Source: JAVMKJ01 sp031732875 (GTDB taxonomy: Bacteria; Pseudomonadota; Gammaproteobacteria; Competibacterales; Competibacteraceae). From it: a stretch of 10,230 nucleotides of DNA. This document shows, piece after piece, positions 6,277-10,230 of this stretch. The notes beneath the pieces are model-generated. The model worked only from the letters and a program-made list of their open reading frames with translations. It was not told the origin of the DNA and did not search any database. Positions within the stretch are counted from its first letter, which is position 1, and every line of letters begins with the position of its first letter. A program made the translations under genes and the position numbers. Where the stretch lies: contig JAVMKL010000008.1 in assembly GCA_031732875.1 (NCBI GenBank), positions 1-10,230 on the forward strand. The letters run 5' to 3'.

Positions 6277-6302
6277 CAGGCGCCGCACGGTGGCGGTGCC
6301 TG
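6277..6302 (-). promoter_or_regulatory. Imperfect hairpin between secY and rpmJ
   Basis: On the minus strand, CAGGCACCGC and GCGGCGCCTG can pair over ten positions with one A-C mismatch around a CACCGT loop, inside the 57-base gap between secY and rpmJ. No U run follows, so it is not a standard terminator. A role in RNA processing, stability or lowered read-through into rpmJ and the alpha operon is possible but is inference. Confidence 0.4.
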
Positions 6303-6314
6303 AATAATGGTCGA

Positions 6315-7643
6315 TCACCGCAGCAGGCTTTGACCTTTGAAACTGCTCTTCTTCAGCAGGCTCTCATACTGATGGGACATCAGATGCGCCTGGACCTGGG
6401 CCATGAAATCCATGACCACCACCACGATGATCAACAGCGAGGTGCCGCCGAAATAGAACGGTACCCGCCAGTACAGGATCAGGAACTCGGGCAGCAGGCA
6501 GACACCGGTGATATAGATGGCTCCCACCAGGGTCAACCGGGTCAACACCTTATCGATATAGGTCGCCGTCTGCGCGCCCGGCCGGATGCCCGGAATGAAC
6601 GCCCCGGATTTTTTCAGATTGTCGGCGGTTTCCTTGGAATTGAAAACCAGCGCCGTGTAGAAGAAGCAGAAGAAGATGATCAGGCCAGCATAGAGCAGAA
6701 CGTACAGCGGTTGTCCCGGCGACAGAGCCGAACTGATGTCCCGCAGCCACTCCATGTGCGGCGCGTTGCCGAACCAGCTACCCAAGGTGGCCGGAAACAG
6801 AATCAGGCTGGAGGCGAAGATCGGCGGAATCACGCCCGACATGTTCAGCTTCAGCGGCAAATGTGTAGTCTGCGCGGCGTACACCCGCCGGCCCTGCTGG
6901 CGCTTGGCGTAATTGACCGTGATCCGGCGCTGGCCGCGCTCGACGAACACCACGAAACCCGTCACCACCACCGACAGAATCAGCAGAAACAACACCAGCA
7001 TCACATGCAACTCACCCGTGCGGGCCAGCTCCAAGGTGCCGCCCACCGCATGCGGCAGACCGGCGACGATGCCGGCAAAGATCAGCATCGAAATACCGTT
7101 GCCGATGCCGCGCTCGGTCACCTGTTCGCCCAGCCACATCAGAAACATGGTGCCGGTCACCAGGCTGATGGTTGAGGTCATGATGAAGCCGACGCCGGGC
7201 GAGATGACCACCGAGGCGCCACCCGCCATCTGGTTCTGCAAGGCGATACTAACGCCGACCGCCTGGAAGGCGGCCAGTACGACCGTCAGATACCGAGTGT
7301 AGCGGGTCAGCGCGTGACGACCGGCGGCCCCACCCTCCTTGCGCAGTTGTTCCAGCGAGGGGATCACCATCGACATCAGCTGCAGGATGATCGAGGCCGA
7401 GATGTAGGGCATCACCCCCAGCGCGAAGATGCTCAGCCGCCGCAGCGCGCCGCCCGAGAACATGTTGAACATGTCGAGGATGGTCCCGTGCTGCTGGTCG
7501 AACAATTGCGCCATGGCGTGCGGGTCGATACCCGGCACCGGAATGTGCGTGCCAACACGAAACACCACCAGCGCCCCCAGCAGAAACAGGAGGCGCTGGC
7601 GCAGTTCGGTCATTTTGCCGAGATCCGGCAGGGCGGAGGCCAT
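6315..7643 (-). CDS. secY: Preprotein translocase subunit SecY
   Basis: The 442-aa protein (443 in E. coli) is the pore subunit of the inner-membrane SecYEG channel that exports unfolded proteins with SecA or inserts membrane proteins with the ribosome. The N-terminus has LFLLGALVVFRVGTHIPVPG (TM1). The plug region is DMFNMFSGGALRRLSIFALG and is followed by VMPYISASIILQ (TM2). GEQVTERGIGNG sits in the central part, and the cytosolic loop NSKETADNLKKSGAFIPGIR carries the conserved arginine needed with SecA. The end SHQYESLLKKSSFKGQSLLR is typical. About ten membrane segments can be seen by eye. It follows rplO after five bases, with its ribosome binding site (AAGAG) inside the rplO end, so it is likely translationally coupled. 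Confidence 0.99.
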   Translation of the reverse strand: MASALPDLGKMTELRQRLLFLLGALVVFRVGTHIPVPGIDPHAMAQLFDQQHGTILDMFNMFSGGALRRLSIFALGVMPYISASIILQLMSMVIPSLEQLRKEGGAAGRHALTRYTRYLTVVLAAFQAVGVSIALQNQMAGGASVVISPGVGFIMTSTISLVTGTMFLMWLGEQVTERGIGNGISMLIFAGIVAGLPHAVGGTLELARTGELHVMLVLFLLILSVVVTGFVVFVERGQRRITVNYAKRQQGRRVYAAQTTHLPLKLNMSGVIPPIFASSLILFPATLGSWFGNAPHMEWLRDISSALSPGQPLYVLLYAGLIIFFCFFYTALVFNSKETADNLKKSGAFIPGIRPGAQTATYIDKVLTRLTLVGAIYITGVCLLPEFLILYWRVPFYFGGTSLLIIVVVVMDFMAQVQAHLMSHQYESLLKKSSFKGQSLLR

Positions 7644-7648
7644 CGCAG

Positions 7649-8083
7649 CTACTCTTGAATCGTCCCGCCGGCCGCCAGCACCGCGTCACGGGCACCTTTG
7701 GTCAGCGCCAAACCGTGCAGGGTCACCGGCTTGTCCAGCGCGCCGGAGAGGATGACCTTGACCCGCTTGGCGAAGATCGGCACGAGATTAGCCATCTTGA
7801 GCGCCGCCAGGTCGATGACTTCAGCGTTCAGCTTCGCCAGCGCGCCCAGCCGCACTTCGGCGGTGTCCTTGGCGGTCATGGAGCGGAAACCGCGCTTGGG
7901 CAGGCGCCGCTGCAAGGGCATCTGGCCACCTTCGAAACCAACCTTGTGATAACCGCCGGCGCGGGCGTGCTGGCCCTTGTGACCGCGGCCAGCGGTCTTG
8001 CCGAGTCCGGACCCGATGCCGCGCCCGACCCGTTGCTTGTCCGGTCGGCTGCCTGGCGCCGACTTCAGGGTATTGAGACGCAT
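7649..8083 (-). CDS. rplO: 50S ribosomal protein L15
   Basis: The 144-aa length is identical to E. coli L15. The start MRLNTLKSAPGSRPDKQRVG leads into GRGIGSGLGKTAGRGHKGQ, the long basic extension that threads through 23S rRNA. FEGGQMPLQRRLPKRGF follows, and the globular end has VTLHGLALTKGARDAVLAAG. L15 is a late assembly protein of the large subunit. An AGGAGG ten bases before the ATG at 8083 lies inside the last codons of rpmD, and the intergenic gap is five bases. Confidence 0.99.
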   Translation of the reverse strand: MRLNTLKSAPGSRPDKQRVGRGIGSGLGKTAGRGHKGQHARAGGYHKVGFEGGQMPLQRRLPKRGFRSMTAKDTAEVRLGALAKLNAEVIDLAALKMANLVPIFAKRVKVILSGALDKPVTLHGLALTKGARDAVLAAGGTIQE

Positions 8084-8088
8084 GGGGT

Positions 8089-8271
8089 TCAGGCCTCCTC
8101 GACCTTCAGCAAATACGAAACCTTACGAATCATGCCGCGATTTTCCGGGGTGTCGGCGACCACCGCGCTGCTTTGCGTCCGCCGTAATCCCAACCCCCGC
8201 ACGCAGGCCTTGTGCGCGGCCAGACGGCCATGCGCGCTCTTGACCAGAGTCACTTTCAGCTTGTCGGCCAT
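8089..8271 (-). CDS. rpmD: 50S ribosomal protein L30
   Basis: With the ATG at 8271 the product is 60 aa, beginning MADKLKVTLVKSAHGRLAAH and ending SYLLKVEEA. The E. coli protein is 59 aa. The GLGLRR and DTPENRGMI motifs identify bacterial L30, a small protein of the large subunit. A TTG at 8280 would add three residues, but a GGAG inside the end of rpsE at suitable distance supports 8271, as does the usual family N-terminus. The gap to rpsE is five bases. Confidence 0.97.
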   Translation of the reverse strand: MADKLKVTLVKSAHGRLAAHKACVRGLGLRRTQSSAVVADTPENRGMIRKVSYLLKVEEA

Positions 8272-8276
8272 GCCCC

Positions 8277-8786
8277 TCAACTCCGAATATCGTCCACGTT
8301 CTTGCCGCGCTTGGCGGCCTGGTAATCAGGCGACTTCATGGCGCTCAGACCGCGGATGGTCGCCCGCACCACGTTGATGGGATTGCGCGAGCCGACGCAT
8401 TTGGCCAGTACGTCCTTGACGCCCACCACCTCGAACACGGCGCGCATGGCGCCGCCGGCGATGATGCCGGTACCCTCGGAAGCCGGTTGCATGAACACGC
8501 GCGCCGCGCCGTGCTCGGAGGTAACGGGGTACTGCAGGGTCGTGCCGCTCAACGGCACGCTGCGCATGTTCTTACGGGCCTTGTCCATCGCTTTCTGGAT
8601 GGCCATCGGCACTTCGCGGGCCTTGCCATAGCCCAAGCCAACCCGGCCGTTGCCGTCGCCCACCACGGTCAGGGCGGTGAATCCAAACTGCCGGCCGCCC
8701 TTCACCACCTTGGCCACGCGGTTGACAGCGATCAGTTTTTCCTGCAGGCCGTCGGTATTCTGGGAGCTTTCCACATTGGTCGCCAT
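8277..8786 (-). CDS. rpsE: 30S ribosomal protein S5
   Basis: The 169-aa protein (167 in E. coli) has the S5 N-terminal double-stranded-RNA-binding domain, with LIAVNRVAKVVKGGRQFGF and TALTVVGDGNGRVGLGYGKA, and the C-terminal domain with FMQPASEGTGIIAGGAMRAV and NPINVVRATIRGL. S5 shapes the mRNA entry channel and affects accuracy. Its VKGGR loop is where spectinomycin-resistance changes are known in E. coli, and it appears wild type here. An AGGAAC site that overlaps the rplR stop precedes the ATG at 8786, after an eight-base gap. Confidence 0.99.
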   Translation of the reverse strand: MATNVESSQNTDGLQEKLIAVNRVAKVVKGGRQFGFTALTVVGDGNGRVGLGYGKAREVPMAIQKAMDKARKNMRSVPLSGTTLQYPVTSEHGAARVFMQPASEGTGIIAGGAMRAVFEVVGVKDVLAKCVGSRNPINVVRATIRGLSAMKSPDYQAAKRGKNVDDIRS

Positions 8787-8794
8787 GTCTGTTC

Positions 8795-9169
8795 CTAAAA
8801 CTCCAAACCATTCTCGCGGGCGGCATCCGCCAACGCCTTAACCCGACCGTGATACTTGAAGCCCGAGCGGTCGAACGCCACCTGAGCGATGCCGATGGCC
8901 TTGGCTTTTTCGGCGATCGCCTTGCCCACCGCCTTGGCCGCGGCGATGTCGCCGGTGCTCTTGAGGGCCTGACGCAATACCGGCTCCAAGGTGGAAGCGG
9001 CGGCCAGCGTACGATCGCCGGCCGGCGCCGGGACGATGATCTGGGCATAGATGTGGCTGGGCGTACGATGCACGCAGAGCCGGTGAACGCCCAACTCGCG
9101 GATCTTGTACCGGGTCCGCAACCCGCGCCGCAGGCGCGCGGTTTTCTTGTCGGCTGCTTTCTTGTCCAT
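8795..9169 (-). CDS. rplR: 50S ribosomal protein L18
   Basis: The 124-aa product (117 in E. coli) carries LCVHRTPSHIYAQIIVP, AVGKAIAEKAKAIGI and the diagnostic end FDRSGFKYHGRVKALADAAR. L18 binds 5S rRNA with L5 and brings it into the central protuberance. The N-terminus MDKKAADKKTARLRRGLRTR is a few residues longer than in E. coli because of an inserted KAADK-like segment. AAGGA overlapping the rplF stop serves the ATG at 9169, with a nine-base gap. Confidence 0.99.
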   Translation of the reverse strand: MDKKAADKKTARLRRGLRTRYKIRELGVHRLCVHRTPSHIYAQIIVPAPAGDRTLAAASTLEPVLRQALKSTGDIAAAKAVGKAIAEKAKAIGIAQVAFDRSGFKYHGRVKALADAARENGLEF

Positions 9170-9178
9170 GGCGAGTCC

Positions 9179-9751
9179 TTACTTCTTCTTGGCTTCTTTC
9201 AGAATGATGGTCTCATCCGAGTAACGCACGCCCTTGCCCTTGTAGGGTTCCGGGGGCCGGTAGGCGCGGATCTTGGCGGCGACTTCGCCGACCTGCTGCT
9301 TGTCCACGCCACGGACGATGATCTCGGTCTGGCTGGGTGTCTGGATGGTGATGCCTTCCGGAACCTTGAACTCGACGGGATGGGAGAAACCGAGGGTCAG
9401 GTTCAGGATGTTGCCCTGAGCCTGAGCGCGGTAACCGACGCCGACCAGTTGCAGCTTGCGTTGAAAGCCTTGGGTAACTCCGATCACCATGTTGTTGAGC
9501 AGGGCGCGCATGGTGCCGGTCATCGCCCGGTACTTGGCCTCGTTGGTCAGCACGCGCGGATTGACCTTGATCTCGCCACTTTCCTGGCGGACCTCAACCC
9601 ATGGATGGACCAGAAGTTCCGCCGAACCGTTCTTGCCGTTAAGAGCCACCTGCTGGCCATTGATGGTCACGTTCACGCCGGTCGGCACCGGAATCGGCTT
9701 CTTGCCGACGCGCGAAGTGCGAATCTTCTTTTCTTTGACGACACTTGCCAT
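9179..9751 (-). CDS. rplF: 50S ribosomal protein L6, with a short N-terminal extension
   Basis: The core matches bacterial L6: SRVGKKPIPVPTGV, ALLNNMVIGVTQGF, KLQLVGVGYRAQAQGN, LGFSHPVEFKVPEGI, and RPPEPYKGKGVRYSDE near the end with the tail KEAKKK. L6 lies near the GTPase-associated centre and the sarcin-ricin loop. The ATG at 9751 has GGGAG seven bases upstream and gives 190 aa, against 177 in E. coli. About 12 extra residues (MASVVKEKKIRT) precede the usual SRV start, and no internal ATG, GTG or TTG fits that point better. The gene lies 12 bases after rpsH. Confidence 0.98.
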   Translation of the reverse strand: MASVVKEKKIRTSRVGKKPIPVPTGVNVTINGQQVALNGKNGSAELLVHPWVEVRQESGEIKVNPRVLTNEAKYRAMTGTMRALLNNMVIGVTQGFQRKLQLVGVGYRAQAQGNILNLTLGFSHPVEFKVPEGITIQTPSQTEIIVRGVDKQQVGEVAAKIRAYRPPEPYKGKGVRYSDETIILKEAKKK

Positions 9752-9763
9752 GGAACTGCTCCC

Positions 9764-10162
9764 TTACGCCACGACGCACAGCACTTCGCCGCCGCAGCCA
9801 GCGGCGCGGGCCGCGCGGTCGCTCATCAGGCCCTTGGGTGTGGACACGATGGCCACGCCCAGCCCACCCATGACCTTGGGCAGATCGTTCTTGCCGCGGA
9901 ACACCCGCCGGCCGGGCTTGCTGACCCGATCGATTCGTTCGATCACGGGCCGGCCCTCGAAATACTTGAGCGTGATGGTCAGTTCCGCCTTGCCGGGGGC
10001 GGTCCGGGCCACCGCGAAATCGGTGATGTAACCCTCGTCGCGTAGCACCTGGGCGATGGCCGACTTCAGCTTGGAAGCCGGCATGTTCACCTGGGACTTG
10101 GCGGCGGCTTGGGCATTGCGGATGCGCGTCAGCATATCCGCGATGGGGTCCGTCATGCTCAT
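9764..10162 (-). CDS. rpsH: 30S ribosomal protein S8
   Basis: The 132-aa product (130 in E. coli) begins MSMTDPIADMLTRIRNAQAA and contains MPASKLKSAIAQVLRDEGYI. It ends with the S8 signature region VSTPKGLMSDRAARAAGCGG. S8 is a primary binder of 16S rRNA helix 21 and in E. coli represses the spc operon by binding near the rplE start. That site would lie outside this window. A GGAG about 12 bases upstream precedes the ATG at 10162. An ATG two codons in is an alternative but less likely start. Confidence 0.99.
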   Translation of the reverse strand: MSMTDPIADMLTRIRNAQAAAKSQVNMPASKLKSAIAQVLRDEGYITDFAVARTAPGKAELTITLKYFEGRPVIERIDRVSKPGRRVFRGKNDLPKVMGGLGVAIVSTPKGLMSDRAARAAGCGGEVLCVVA

Positions 10163-10230
10163 GATCTCAATAACTCCACGTGGTCAGTCTCGGGGCCACC
10201 GCCGGCGGCGGGGCAAACCCTGAACTTAAG
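10163..10230 (-). other. Leader between rpsH and the next upstream gene
   Basis: The last 68 bases show no coding sequence I can assign. From gene order rpsN is expected upstream, but its conserved C-terminal end is not seen here, so it would stop at or beyond the right edge. The stretch includes a GC palindrome, CCGCCGGCGG, and CCACGTGG, neither of which makes a convincing hairpin. Confidence 0.5.

Noticed and set aside
6162..7175. A 337-codon plus-strand frame opposite secY and rpmJ
   Set aside because: Antisense to SecY; the His- and Gln-rich sequence is the complement of membrane-segment codons.
8849..10045. A 398-codon plus-strand frame opposite rplR, rplF and rpsH
   Set aside because: Antisense shadow of clear ribosomal genes; histidine/aspartate/glycine-rich composition typical of reverse reading.
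1..10230. CRISPR array, transposase, tRNA, rRNA or defence system
   Set aside because: No regular repeat-spacer pattern, no recognisable transposase or insertion-sequence ends, and no tRNA or rRNA sequence was seen; the window is mostly a conserved housekeeping cluster.

Overview
This window is high-GC bacterial DNA carrying the end of the spc operon and the whole alpha operon of the ribosomal protein super-operon, all on the minus strand. The gene order read on that strand is rpsH, rplF, rplR, rpsE, rpmD, rplO, secY, rpmJ, rpsM, rpsK, rpsD, rpoA, rplQ. Order and protein sequences match Gammaproteobacteria closely: S4 is 206 aa, S11 129 aa, S13 118 aa, L15 144 aa and L36 is the cysteine-bearing form, as in E. 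coli. I would place the source in a high-GC gammaproteobacterium and cannot name a genus from sequence alone.

Layout. Positions 2-262 (+) are the last 86 codons of a gene ending in a four-cysteine zinc-ribbon tail typical of adenosylcobalamin-dependent (class II) ribonucleotide reductase. A compact GC-rich hairpin follows at 299-321. Positions 350-1354 (+) encode a PIG3-type NAD(P)H:quinone oxidoreductase. Positions 1355-1711 have no convincing gene and include a locally AT-rich patch. Positions 1712-1885 (+) are a 57-aa, aromatic-rich small protein with a good ribosome binding site. Positions 1995-2975 (+) encode a 326-aa protein with a hydrophobic, probably membrane-embedded C-terminal half; it resembles DUF6635 proteins. 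This plus-strand group converges on the ribosomal cluster, and the two meet at a bidirectional terminator at 2993-3019.

From 3042 to the right edge the minus-strand ribosomal genes are tightly packed. Gaps are 5-20 bases in most places. The larger gaps are rpmJ-rpsM (98 b, with a candidate alpha-operon promoter and a leader with two mutually exclusive hairpins), rpoA-rplQ (77 b), secY-rpmJ (57 b, with an imperfect 10-bp hairpin) and rpsM-rpsK (42 b). rplN, rplX, rplE and rpsN would be expected beyond the right edge.

The genes work together as ribosome assembly (S8, L6, L18, S5, L30, L15, L36, S13, S11, S4, L17), the Sec translocon channel (SecY) and the RNA polymerase alpha subunit. Most of the window is ordinary housekeeping DNA and I see no evidence for a new defence or mobile system. 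The points most worth a second look are a C-terminal tail of about 40 residues on RpoA, the alpha-operon leader structure, the secY-rpmJ hairpin, and the two poorly characterised plus-strand genes beside the cluster.
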